A DNA stretch of 62,874 nt from the NCBI GenBank assembly GCA_019239895.1, contig JAFAZH010000008.1, positions 1 through 62,874 on the forward strand, written 5' to 3'. The position numbers were made by a program, and so were the translations under genes. Positions 1-8,016 of this stretch are shown piece after piece. The number at the start of each line of letters is the position of its first letter. The stretch's first letter is position 1. Below the pieces are notes generated by a model that saw only the letters and a program-made list of their open reading frames with translations, did not search any database and was not told the DNA's origin. The stretch is from Abditibacteriaceae bacterium (GTDB lineage Bacteria > Armatimonadota > Abditibacteriia > Abditibacteriales > Abditibacteriaceae).

Positions 1-447
1 CGAATGGTCATCGTAGAGGGCCGCATTGAACTGATTAAAGGTTTGCAGGTTGGCCGCAGTTTGAAAAAACCACTCGTTGTCCAAGCCAGGAATATGATGA
101 GCCACATCACGGTGCCAGTTGGTGCACCAGGCTTGTTCTGCTGGCTCCAGCAGCACGCCCATGTTGTCGGACGTCTCGTGTCCTGCGCCAAGAATGCCCT
201 CGACAGTCGCTTGCATTCCAGCAAGTTCAAGAAAATCGCGGAAGTGACGATGGTTAAGTTCTTCGTATCGATAAACGGGTTGCAGCCGTTGCGATTGCGG
301 CCCAGCTCGCTCGCGGGCAATGGCGCGAGCCTTGTCGGTTTCGCGACGCAAAGCAGACAGCAAAGAAGGCGGAATAATGCCTCGCAAAGTGGTTAATCCA
401 GCGGAGAAGTACTCGTCTCGATGTTGCTCGGTGAATTGGAAGGTCAT
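1..447 (-). CDS. Phytanoyl-CoA dioxygenase (PhyH) family protein, 3' end cut off by window
   Basis: The first 149 codons are visible and the frame runs open off the left edge. The motif WHRDVAHH at about residues 111-118 contains the H-x-D pair that binds Fe(II) in PhyH-type 2-oxoglutarate oxygenases. The stretch before it (GILGAGHETSDNMGVLLEPA) fits the family's substrate-pocket strand. Such enzymes hydroxylate small molecules or lipids in the cytoplasm; the substrate cannot be told. The ATG at 447 is chosen because AGGAAG lies just upstream. The distal iron-binding His and the 2-oxoglutarate-binding Arg would lie outside the window. Confidence 0.75.
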   Translation of the reverse strand, partial: MTFQFTEQHRDEYFSAGLTTLRGIIPPSLLSALRRETDKARAIARERAGPQSQRLQPVYRYEELNHRHFRDFLELAGMQATVEGILGAGHETSDNMGVLLEPAEQAWCTNWHRDVAHHIPGLDNEWFFQTAANLQTFNQFNAALYDDHS

Positions 448-809
448 TCTCTTCTTCCTACTTTAGCGTGGTGCTGACAGTATGGTATAGCGCTTAGCTA
501 TATAAAGCAACACATTCATACCCGCTATTATGCCACAGCCACATGGAGAAGCAATCCACCAGACGGGCCAGGGTAGGGCTTGTGCTGTGTCAGAATGGTA
601 TGGGGTAGGGGGTCAGTGATGTGCAGGCGTAGTCGGAAGATTTTTTGAGCGTACGGAGCCTGGTGGGGCTTTTGTAGAAAGTGACTGCTCTAAATTTTGG
701 GGGAGAATTTTTGAGGGGTAGGGGCTAATTCAATGGGTTAGAGACGAGTAAGCGTCCGTTGCAGTGCTTGGTTCAGCCGTTGTTAGGATAATTCCAATTG
801 TAGGTTTTT
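448..809. other. Gene-free stretch with one copy of a 24-bp repeat
   Basis: No convincing ORF is visible. It holds the first copy of a repeat (517-540) found again at 1968-1991. On the minus strand the repeat ends in an ATG that opens only an 18-codon frame. Confidence 0.5.
517..540. repeat. 24-bp direct repeat, copy 1
   Basis: Identical over 24 bases to 1968-1991; the flanks differ. Read on the minus strand it contains GGCATAATAG and ends in GGGTATG, so the ATG sits at the same place in both copies. This copy lies 70 bases upstream of the dioxygenase gene and may hold its promoter (CATAAT as a -10 box). That role is inference. Confidence 0.6.
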
Positions 810-1106
810 TTACACCTCACGCTCAGGCGAGAGTTGAAAACGGAGCCGGTGCGGAGAGGCCAAGCACTCGTTCAGAACTTGCTCATATGGCAGCCGCTTG
901 GCGGCTTCAACCGCCATCTTAAACCAAAGCTCTTTGTGAAACTCCAATACAACTTCTTCCTCGTCAAAGGCTACCGGCCACGCATCGTGTAGATAAGCTA
1001 CAGCCGAGACTCCAAATTTCCTTTTTATGCGGGTCAGGACGGCTCCCCATAACTCGACCATTTCATCCAAATTGTGAATGCGACGACCTTTAGGTTTGTT
1101 ATCCAT
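810..1106 (-). CDS. Small protein resembling the DnaX tau C-terminal domain
   Basis: 98 residues. From residue 19 the sequence (LWGAVLTRIKRKFGVSAVAY, then DEEEVVLEFHKELWFKMAVE, then LPYEQVLNECL) follows the pattern of the region of DNA polymerase III gamma/tau after the clamp-loader core: W..vl..ik, a strand with v.l.f, then a helix ending in le..l. No ATPase part is present, so it is a free-standing domain. It could be a remnant of a larger gene or a small polymerase- or helicase-binding protein. It is followed by a T-run (804-810 on the plus strand) rather than another gene. The family match is by eye. Confidence 0.5.
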   Translation of the reverse strand: MDNKPKGRRIHNLDEMVELWGAVLTRIKRKFGVSAVAYLHDAWPVAFDEEEVVLEFHKELWFKMAVEAAKRLPYEQVLNECLASPHRLRFQLSPEREV

Positions 1107-1242
1107 GTCGCTCGTTTAGTATGGTGCATCATAACAGCGCGCAAGCCGCCCAAAACTATAAGATGCCGCTCCGCTCTAATCCACTTCTACTGTGACGCTG
1201 TGTTGGGTCTCATGCTGTTTCATCTGGCGTCGTTGTGCCTTA

Positions 1243-1734
1243 TCAGGCGGCTCCTCTCTTTACTTCCCAACGCCAGACTAAACCGTCCTCTGGGTCTATG
1301 ACCTCGCCGACCCGTTCAAATCCACACTTGGTGAGGACCCTCATCGAGGCCCCGTTGTCCGGCTTCGTGTGGGCACAGACGAGGCGGACTTGGCCGCTGC
1401 CGAATGCGAATGTTACCAGCGCCAGGGCCGCTTCGGTGGCGTAGCCATGCCCCTGGTAGTCCACATCCACGCCATAAGCAATCTCGACAACCTCGTCACT
1501 ATCGGGCCGTCCCTTGTAGCCACAGCTCCCGATGGCGGTGCCACTGACCCGGTCTATCATTAAGAGGCCATGTGTCCAAGGGTCTGCGGCTGTCGAGGCG
1601 CGAACCCGTTCCAGCCATTCGGGTGAAATTTCCGCCTTGACGGCAGGGCTGAGTGCCTCGACCCAGGCGAGAACCTCCTCAGTGGTTTGGAGTACCAACC
1701 TCAGTCTCTGCGTTTGCATGACCACTTCGCTCAC
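1243..1734 (-). CDS. GNAT family N-acetyltransferase (RimJ/RimL-like)
   Basis: 163 residues, the usual length for the family. It starts with MQTQRLRLVL, the typical first strand of RimJ/RimL-type acetyltransferases. The acetyl-CoA-binding motif A is GVDVDYQGHGYATEA at about 88-102 (Q-x-x-G-x-G/A form), and the C-terminal strand has KPDNGASMRVLTKCGFERVG, the family's 'N..S..vl.k.GF' signature. Likely a cytoplasmic acetyl transfer to an amine on a small molecule or protein N-terminus. The substrate is unknown. It stands alone on the minus strand. Confidence 0.85.
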   Translation of the reverse strand: MSEVVMQTQRLRLVLQTTEEVLAWVEALSPAVKAEISPEWLERVRASTAADPWTHGLLMIDRVSGTAIGSCGYKGRPDSDEVVEIAYGVDVDYQGHGYATEAALALVTFAFGSGQVRLVCAHTKPDNGASMRVLTKCGFERVGEVIDPEDGLVWRWEVKRGAA

Positions 1735-1781
1735 GGGTGTGCTCCTAGTCGCATCACTGTTGCAAAGACTTCCATAGCACT

Positions 1782-1970
1782 TTACTCCACCACCTGATAG
1801 CCGCCACTGTCGGACTCTTCAACGGTGATGCTGTGGGTTTGATATGTTTGTTGCTTATTATGGAGATACTTCTTGCATTGCCTACAGGCTTGGACAAGGC
1901 CCCGTAGCAGCATTGCAGTAAGCCATAACTCGAAGAGTAGGAAAATCAAGTACACGAAGTACACAACCAT
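1782..1970 (-). CDS. Small hydrophobic protein with CxxC
   Basis: 62 residues from the ATG at 1970. The N-terminal half is a membrane segment (MVVYFVYLIFLLFELWLTAM), followed by a basic stretch with CRQC and a polar acidic tail. A longer frame starts at 2051, but its extra part is the same 24-bp sequence that occurs outside any gene at 517-540, which favours the inner ATG. No family recognised; the reality of the gene is uncertain. Confidence 0.35.
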   Translation of the reverse strand: MVVYFVYLIFLLFELWLTAMLLRGLVQACRQCKKYLHNKQQTYQTHSITVEESDSGGYQVVE

Positions 1971-1991
1971 ACCCGCTATTATGCCACAGCC
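1968..1991. repeat. 24-bp direct repeat, copy 2
   Basis: Second copy of the repeat at 517-540. The minus-strand ATG of the small membrane protein lies at its edge (1968-1970), so the repeat would cover the gene's promoter and leader. Confidence 0.6.
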
Positions 1992-2057
1992 TGCGCCAGT
2001 GCCCGCGCACGAACACGAAAATATTTCACGCGAAATAATTCTTAAGTGCATTACACC

Positions 2058-2097
2058 AAGACTGCCTGACTCCCAATGGGGGAGGGGCGGTCTTTTG
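2058..2097 (+). terminator. Possible hairpin terminator
   Basis: AAGACTGCC pairs with GGCGGTCTT around a G/C-rich imperfect inner stem, followed by TTTTG. No plus-strand gene lies directly upstream, so its purpose is unclear. Confidence 0.35.
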
Positions 2098-2348
2098 TTG
2101 AGATGATAGACTTAAAGTAAGTCCAAATGTAGATTAGAATTATATAAGTTGTATTATGGTATCCGAGTGCTTGTCCTGTTAAGTGTAAAATATTTTACAG
2201 CACGGCTGCGTCACATCGGTTACAATAGTAGGTCAATGCCTGGCTGCTCTTGGGTAACCAGCACCTGCGACCTTCTCCGCGCAGTTCGCGCCGGTGAGGC
2301 GCCGGTGGAATCGCCCAAGCCCGCCTTATAGAGGGGTGGCACAATCCT

Positions 2349-3113
2349 ATGGAGTCTTCCGTGACGTTGCTGCTGGCAGGCGTCGGCCTGCTGTTCTTGA
2401 TCCTGGCCTGCTTCGGCTGGGGCCAGCCGCGCGTCTTCCACAACATCGAGCACTGGGAGCACGCCGTCCCCGGATTGGATGAGGCCGCCGACCTCTTCTA
2501 CGCCCGCGTCTACCAGCGGCTCAAGGAAAGGCTGGCCTTGGCCGCGCTGCCCGACAGCAAGATCGGCTTCGGCCCCGGCCACCTCTTCGGCAACGGCACC
2601 ATCTTCGGCGCCCGCCCCCAGTACCTCATCATCCGCTACGACTTCCTGGTCGTCTACGTCTATGCCTTCCGGCTGGACAGCGCCCTGTTCGTGTCCTACT
2701 GGGCCTTCTCCAAATACACGCTGTGGGCCGAGCATCCCCTCCTCAGGTACGTGCCGGTGTGGCGCTATGATCCCCTGACGCTCTACCGCTACGACGTGAT
2801 GACCATGTGCCTGACCCTGATCCGCGCCTCCCTCCAGGAGGTCATTGATTCCTACTGCGAGGAACGGGGCCTCAAGCCGCTGGAAGAGTTCGAGAAGCGG
2901 CCCGTGCTCCAGTCCTTCTACGCCAAGTACAAGCTGGGAGCCATGCCGCAAAACGGCTACGTCATGCCGCTGCAACACCAGCCAGTGCAACTCGCCTTAG
3001 CGCAGGCCGGGCCGGGGGCAGCTATGGCGACACCCGCAGGAATGCCGCTGTCCCCAGACGGCGTCGCGTCAACACCCCAACCGGCGCCAGCCTCCCGACC
3101 GGCGCCGCGGTAA
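2349..3113 (+). CDS. Membrane-anchored protein of the conjugation-like block
   Basis: 254 residues. A single N-terminal membrane segment (residues 5-22, VTLLLAGVGLLFLILACF) is followed by a mixed alpha/beta domain rich in Tyr and Trp (residues 26-215) and a Pro/Ala tail. No known family was recognised. It ends 39 bases before the TraG-like ATPase on the same strand and shares its very high GC content, which suggests one operon. A role as the membrane partner of the ATPase is inference from position. The ATG follows GAGGGGTGG at about 10 bases. Confidence 0.6.
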   Translation: MESSVTLLLAGVGLLFLILACFGWGQPRVFHNIEHWEHAVPGLDEAADLFYARVYQRLKERLALAALPDSKIGFGPGHLFGNGTIFGARPQYLIIRYDFLVVYVYAFRLDSALFVSYWAFSKYTLWAEHPLLRYVPVWRYDPLTLYRYDVMTMCLTLIRASLQEVIDSYCEERGLKPLEEFEKRPVLQSFYAKYKLGAMPQNGYVMPLQHQPVQLALAQAGPGAAMATPAGMPLSPDGVASTPQPAPASRPAPR

Positions 3114-3152
3114 GCCAAAGCCATCCGTAACGAACCACTTGCTGAAGGTACT

Positions 3153-6100
3153 ATGTCCTGGTTCTGGTATAAGGGCCGTTCTCACGAAAATCGGAGTAGC
3201 CAAGATTGGAACGCGCCGCTCCCGCAGCGCCCGGTGCGCGACGAGCGGCGGCTGGAGGCGCTCTATGCTTGGGAGCAGCGCTTGCGCGGCTACGACCTGT
3301 TCCCGATGCCGGTGGCCTTGGAGCCGACCTTCGTGCCGTATGATCCCCTCGCGGATGCGGAGAGCGGCGGGTGGGCCGGGGTGCCCCAGCCGCGCGACGG
3401 CGCTCTGGAGGGGGAGGACGCATACGATCCCAGAGGCAGGGCGGGAACGCCGCTCGGTTTCTGCACCCTGCGGCTGCCGCAGGAGCAAAAGGTGGCGCCC
3501 GCCCAGGCGCACGAATTCCTGGCGGCCCTGCGCGCCCTCTCCCGGCCAGTCGCCCTGGAAATCGTCGCCGACGCACGCTCCGTCCGCTACCAGGTCGCCT
3601 GCGCGCCCCGCGACGGAGCATCTGTCGCATCCGCGTTCAGCCAGTGCTTCCCGCTGCCGCGCCCGGAGGCGCGCACCCGCTCCGACGCCGCGTCGGGAGC
3701 CGCGCAACTCATCGCAGATGGGCCGGACGCCTTGGTCGAAGGCCTGTCGCCTCTGGCGCAGCGCCCGTGCGTCCAGCGCGTGGTAGATTTCGGCCTCTAC
3801 CATCCCGCCTACCGCCCCCTGAGGCTGTTCGAGAGCTTCGCCGCCGATCCCCACGGGGCCCTGCTGGGCGCTTTGGGAGCCTTGGGGCCGGGCGAGGTGG
3901 CCGGGGTGCAGGTGCTGGCAGTTCCCGCGCAGGGAGTATGGGCGCCGTCGCTCTCCCTCCTGGTGGCCCAGTTCGACGGCGCCACGGGCGCGGCCCACCC
4001 CAACGCCTCCGATAACGAGCTGCAGCGCGGCCTGCGCTACAAGCTGGCCACGCCGCTGTGGAGCGTGGCCCTGCGGGTCTTCGCCTTCGCCTCCGCGCGG
4101 AGCGGGTCGCAAGGCGGAGCGTTGGCCGAGCGTGCGCTGTTGGACGAACGCGCGCTCGGCCTCTGCCGCCGCCTGGGAGCGGCCCTGGACGGCTTCGCCA
4201 GCGACGCGGGCCAGCCGGAGGCGGGCAACCGGTTCGTGGCCCTCGACGACGCGGGCTACCCGGATCAGGAGCGCCTGCGCGACCTGCTGGCCCGCCAGAG
4301 CCGCCGCACCGGGATGCTGCTGTCCCAAGCCGAACTTGCCGGGCTGTGGCATCCGCCTTCCGAACGTCTGGCCCATCCCCGCCTGCTCCGTTACGACCCG
4401 CATGAGCACGAACTGCCCGACTATCTCAAGGATGCGCCGGGAGCCGCCCTGGGCGTGCTGGCTTCGCAAGGGGCGCTGGCCAGCGGGGAAAGCGGCTTCT
4501 CCGGCGCAGAGCCGCAACTCGTCACCTGGCCCGACGCCCTGCGCAACCGCCACCTCTACATGCTGGGCGCGACCCGCATGGGCAAGAGCACCTTGCTGCT
4601 CAACCTCATCGCGCAGGACATGCTGGCGGGCCGGGGCCTGTGCCTGATCGACCCGCACGGCGACCTGGCACTGGACGTGCTGCGGCGCGTGCCGCCGGAG
4701 CGGGAAGAAGACGCGCTGTACCTGGACCTGAGCGACACGGCCCGTCCGCCCGCGCTGGGCCTGCTGGAAGCGGGCGGCGAGTGGGAGCAGCGACTCCTCG
4801 TGTCCGACCTCTTAGCCATCCTGCACCGCCTCTTCGCCGCCAGTTGGGGCGACCGCCTGGAGCACATCCTGCGCCACGCCCTCCTGACTCTCTTGGCCGC
4901 CGAGTCCTCGCCCTTGGGCACGCCACTGACCTTGCGCGACATCCGCCCGCTGCTGGCCAGCAAGAAGTACCGCCGCAAGCTGCTGGAACGGGTGCCCGAT
5001 CCCGACCTGCAGACCTTCTGGCACAGCGAGTTCCCCGGCTATACCGCCTCCGCCTTCGCGCCCGTGTACAACAAGCTGGGGCTGTTGCTGTCGAGTCCGG
5101 TCGTGCGCAACATCGTCGGCGGCTCCCGGAGCAAGCTGCGCGCGGGCGACTTGATGAAAGAGCGCGGCATCCTCCTAGTGAACCTGGCGCAGAGCCTGAT
5201 CGGGGAGGACAACGCCCACTTCCTGGGCGCTCTCCTGGTGTCCAAGATCCAACTGGCCGCCATGCACGGCCTGCGCTATGACGCGGGGGAACGCGAGCCG
5301 TTTACCCTCTACGTGGACGAGTTCCAGAACTTCGTGGTCTCTTCCTTCGAGAAAATCCTCTCCGAAGCGGGCAAGGCGGGTCTCACCCTGGTGATGGCCA
5401 ACCAGTTCCTGGAGCAACTGGGCGAAGGTCTGCCCACCGCCATCCGCAGCAACACCGGCACCCTCGTCAGCTTCCGTGTGAGCGCCCAGAGCGGGCGGGC
5501 TTTGGAGGGGGAGGCCAAAGCGCAACGTTCCACCGCGGCTCGGCCTTCCGCCAAAGCGCGATTTTCAGATAAGGAGCGCCAATCACCAACACAGGCCAGC
5601 CAAGCTCGCCGAGATGGGAGTGGTGAGGATGGGGCCGGTGTTGAAGAGAACGACCTAAAGGCAGAGAGTGAAGCGACGGACGACGGGGATTGGCAGGGCG
5701 CGGACGGGCCACCAGCCGCAGACGAGCCGACTATCCGCGGGCGGCCAGCGCCGTCCCCACGGCCAATGCCCGCTTCCAGGTCGCGGCGGCCCCGGTCTGG
5801 GCAGACCCGCTTGCGCGGCTCCCGGCGCACCCGCCCTGCCCAGACTGGCGGCAGCCTGGAAGATGCGGGAACGGCAGGCCAGGGCGATACGGCAGCACCG
5901 GGTAGGGCCGCGCCCAAAGACCGTGCCGCACCGGAAGGCGATGCCGCTCCTGCAGGGGGGCCCAGCGTGCTGGAGCGGGAAGGGAGCAGCCCGGAAGGAT
6001 ACGAGCCAGCAGGTCGCCCGATCAGAGCGGATGGGCGGCCGCCAGCGGATGCTGAGCCGGACCAGCATCACGGGCCTGCCGGAAAAGATGCGCCTGCCGG

Positions 6101-6536
6101 AGGCGACGCTGCAGCGGAGGGAGTGGGCACTGAAACACCAGGTGCTGGGATCGTAGACTTTGGGGCGCGGAATCCCCTGGGTGCTCCGGCAAATGCCTCC
6201 GTTGCCAGCGAGAGCGGCGCGGGCCAGGCACAGCAGGAGCCGCCTGAGCAACCGGGGTATGGCTCCTGGGGGATCGAACCGAGTGAGGAGCGACCAGCGC
6301 AGGACGTGGCGGCGGCACCCTTTTCTCCATCGGCAGTCTTGCCATCAACAACTGCCCCCACCTTATTCTTCGGCTTTCCCGAACCGCTTGCCCCTGCTGC
6401 GGAAAGTCCGGCCGAACCTGCGCTGGAAACGGGGCCGGAAGCCTCAGATGCGATTACGGAGGCGGGAAAGGACGGAGAGCAACCGCAGCAGGAGAGGGGC
6501 GCGGGAGAGAGTCCAGCGGAAGAGGGAGGCGGGTAA
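3153..6536 (+). CDS. TraG/VirD4-like conjugative ATPase with long disordered tail
   Basis: 1127 residues. A Walker A motif (GATRMGKST) lies near 473-481, followed by LCLIDPHGDL, the typical strand after the P-loop in VirB4/TraG-type DNA pumps. Walker B is LYVDEF near 719-724, and VMANQFLEQLGEGL with IRSNTGTLVSFRV fits the end of the RecA-like fold. The first 450 residues have no clear match. From about residue 780 the protein turns into a 340-residue Pro/Ala/Gly/Glu-rich region with no apparent fold. Family members couple DNA to a type IV secretion channel at the inner membrane. No relaxase or channel gene is visible nearby, so the element is partial here or of an unusual type. Confidence 0.75.
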   Translation: MSWFWYKGRSHENRSSQDWNAPLPQRPVRDERRLEALYAWEQRLRGYDLFPMPVALEPTFVPYDPLADAESGGWAGVPQPRDGALEGEDAYDPRGRAGTPLGFCTLRLPQEQKVAPAQAHEFLAALRALSRPVALEIVADARSVRYQVACAPRDGASVASAFSQCFPLPRPEARTRSDAASGAAQLIADGPDALVEGLSPLAQRPCVQRVVDFGLYHPAYRPLRLFESFAADPHGALLGALGALGPGEVAGVQVLAVPAQGVWAPSLSLLVAQFDGATGAAHPNASDNELQRGLRYKLATPLWSVALRVFAFASARSGSQGGALAERALLDERALGLCRRLGAALDGFASDAGQPEAGNRFVALDDAGYPDQERLRDLLARQSRRTGMLLSQAELAGLWHPPSERLAHPRLLRYDPHEHELPDYLKDAPGAALGVLASQGALASGESGFSGAEPQLVTWPDALRNRHLYMLGATRMGKSTLLLNLIAQDMLAGRGLCLIDPHGDLALDVLRRVPPEREEDALYLDLSDTARPPALGLLEAGGEWEQRLLVSDLLAILHRLFAASWGDRLEHILRHALLTLLAAESSPLGTPLTLRDIRPLLASKKYRRKLLERVPDPDLQTFWHSEFPGYTASAFAPVYNKLGLLLSSPVVRNIVGGSRSKLRAGDLMKERGILLVNLAQSLIGEDNAHFLGALLVSKIQLAAMHGLRYDAGEREPFTLYVDEFQNFVVSSFEKILSEAGKAGLTLVMANQFLEQLGEGLPTAIRSNTGTLVSFRVSAQSGRALEGEAKAQRSTAARPSAKARFSDKERQSPTQASQARRDGSGEDGAGVEENDLKAESEATDDGDWQGADGPPAADEPTIRGRPAPSPRPMPASRSRRPRSGQTRLRGSRRTRPAQTGGSLEDAGTAGQGDTAAPGRAAPKDRAAPEGDAAPAGGPSVLEREGSSPEGYEPAGRPIRADGRPPADAEPDQHHGPAGKDAPAGGDAAAEGVGTETPGAGIVDFGARNPLGAPANASVASESGAGQAQQEPPEQPGYGSWGIEPSEERPAQDVAAAPFSPSAVLPSTTAPTLFFGFPEPLAPAAESPAEPALETGPEASDAITEAGKDGEQPQQERGAGESPAEEGGG

Positions 6537-6940
6537 AGAGCGCCAAGGGGGAGGGCGGAACGCCGCAACCCGCATCAGCAAAGATAGTTGCACGGACCGG
6601 CGCTCTGCCTGCTAACCGCTTAACCGCTGCGGAACATCCTGCAAACACGCTGCGCGAATCCGCTGACGCGCTGTCTGCCACGCAAATGGCACATATAGGT
6701 GTAGTTTCTCTGTTAGCGGACGCATGGATATCGTGCGCATCATGCGGGAGCAGCTTGTGAGTGCCAAGGCCCTGCTTTCGTGCGTGAATCATGCATGGAT
6801 CATGTGCCAAGGGTATATGCTTCGAGCCTGCGGTCGGGAACATACGGTTTCCGCCGCCCTTGCGGATACCCGAAGCATACGGGCGGCGACCTATAAACGG
6901 CGCGGGCAAGAGCCAATGGCAGGGCCGAGGGCGTAACAAA
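6537..6940. other. Gene-free stretch in the conjugation-like block
   Basis: No supported gene. A tandem TAACCGCT repeat is seen near 6608-6623, and several ATGCAT/CATG-type short palindromes occur near 6720-6800. An origin of transfer would be expected in a place like this, but no diagnostic nick site is recognisable. Confidence 0.35.
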
Positions 6941-7936
6941 ATGATGGGACGAAGCGACGATAGGATAGACCATACACTGGAGGCGAGGCTGCCCACTGCG
7001 GCAGGGGATGAGGCGGCAGGGAGCGCAACGTCACGGGCCTTGCCGCGTTATCGGCGGGTGGCGGGCCAAGCCCCGGCGATGCTGCTGACCCCCCGCGACC
7101 TGGCCATCGTGGAGGACGTGTGGCGCTTCCGCCTCCTCACCACCACCCAGATCGAAACCCTGCGCGCCTGCGACCCCGAAACTGGGAACCGTTTCGCCTC
7201 GCGGCTGACCCTGACCCGCCGCCTCAAGCTCCTCTTCCACCACCGCTACCTGCGCCGCATCGCCCGCCCCCTGGCCCAGGGCAGCCGCGAGCCGGTCTAC
7301 CTGCTGGACAGCGCCGGGGCGCGGCTTTTGAGCCAGCGTCACGGGGAGGTGACCGCCAGCCCGCCCTCGCGCCTGCCCGCGCCCGCCGCGCTGGATCATC
7401 TGTTGGCCATCGGGCAGATGCGCCTGAGCTTAACCGCGGCGCAAAGCCTGCCCGTCGCCAGGCGGAGCGGCTACGGGCTGGTGGAGTGGCTGCCCGGCGA
7501 GAAGGTGCGGTTCCGCATCAGCCTGGAAGAGACGGGGCGGCGCAGGCAGAACGTGTCCATCGTGCCGGACGGAGCCGCCATCGTGCGCTTAAGCCACGGC
7601 TCATCGGCCGTAAGGCACTACGCGTTTATCGAGGTGGATCGCGGCACCGAGCCGCAACGCACCCTGGCCGGGAAATGCCAGGCCTATCTCGCTTACTGGC
7701 AGAGCGGCGGCTTCGCCCGCGACTTCAGCGTGCCCGTGGGCCTGGGCTTCCGGGTGCTCTTCGTGGCTCCCTCATCCAAGCGGGCGCAGACGATCTTGAA
7801 GGCGGTTGGCGCCGTGACTGGGCCACGCCGACTGTTCCGGGTGGCCCTGGAGCAAGACATCGTGCCGCAGCGCGTGCTGGAGGCGGTGTGGCTGGACGGC
7901 GCCACGGGGGAAGCCACCGCTCCTTTTGCCGGTTGA
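6941..7936 (+). CDS. Replication-relaxation family protein
   Basis: 331 residues from the ATG at 6941. Residues 45-110 form a winged-helix-like unit (LTPRDLAIVEDVWRFRLLTT, then ETLRACD, RLTLTRRLKLLFHHRYL), the hallmark of the replication-relaxation family found on plasmids and integrative elements. The later part (HYAFIEVDRGTE, CQAYLAYWQSGGF) fits the family's nuclease-like second half, with E and D in the strand FIEVDRGTE. The frame extends upstream to 6791, but the extra part looks unlike coding sequence; GAGG precedes 6941. Probable DNA-binding factor for element replication or transfer. Confidence 0.7.
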   Translation: MMGRSDDRIDHTLEARLPTAAGDEAAGSATSRALPRYRRVAGQAPAMLLTPRDLAIVEDVWRFRLLTTTQIETLRACDPETGNRFASRLTLTRRLKLLFHHRYLRRIARPLAQGSREPVYLLDSAGARLLSQRHGEVTASPPSRLPAPAALDHLLAIGQMRLSLTAAQSLPVARRSGYGLVEWLPGEKVRFRISLEETGRRRQNVSIVPDGAAIVRLSHGSSAVRHYAFIEVDRGTEPQRTLAGKCQAYLAYWQSGGFARDFSVPVGLGFRVLFVAPSSKRAQTILKAVGAVTGPRRLFRVALEQDIVPQRVLEAVWLDGATGEATAPFAG

Positions 7937-8016
7937 GCATGGACCGGGAAAGGGCAAATTACGGAGCAATCCGGGACGGACGTTACTCATACCAATAGGG
8001 AAGGGGGAAGGCGACC

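Noticed and set aside
3069..4658. 529-codon minus-strand frame
   Set aside because: Complete overlap with the TraG-like gene; low-complexity Arg/Gln/Ala composition typical of an antisense frame in GC-rich DNA.
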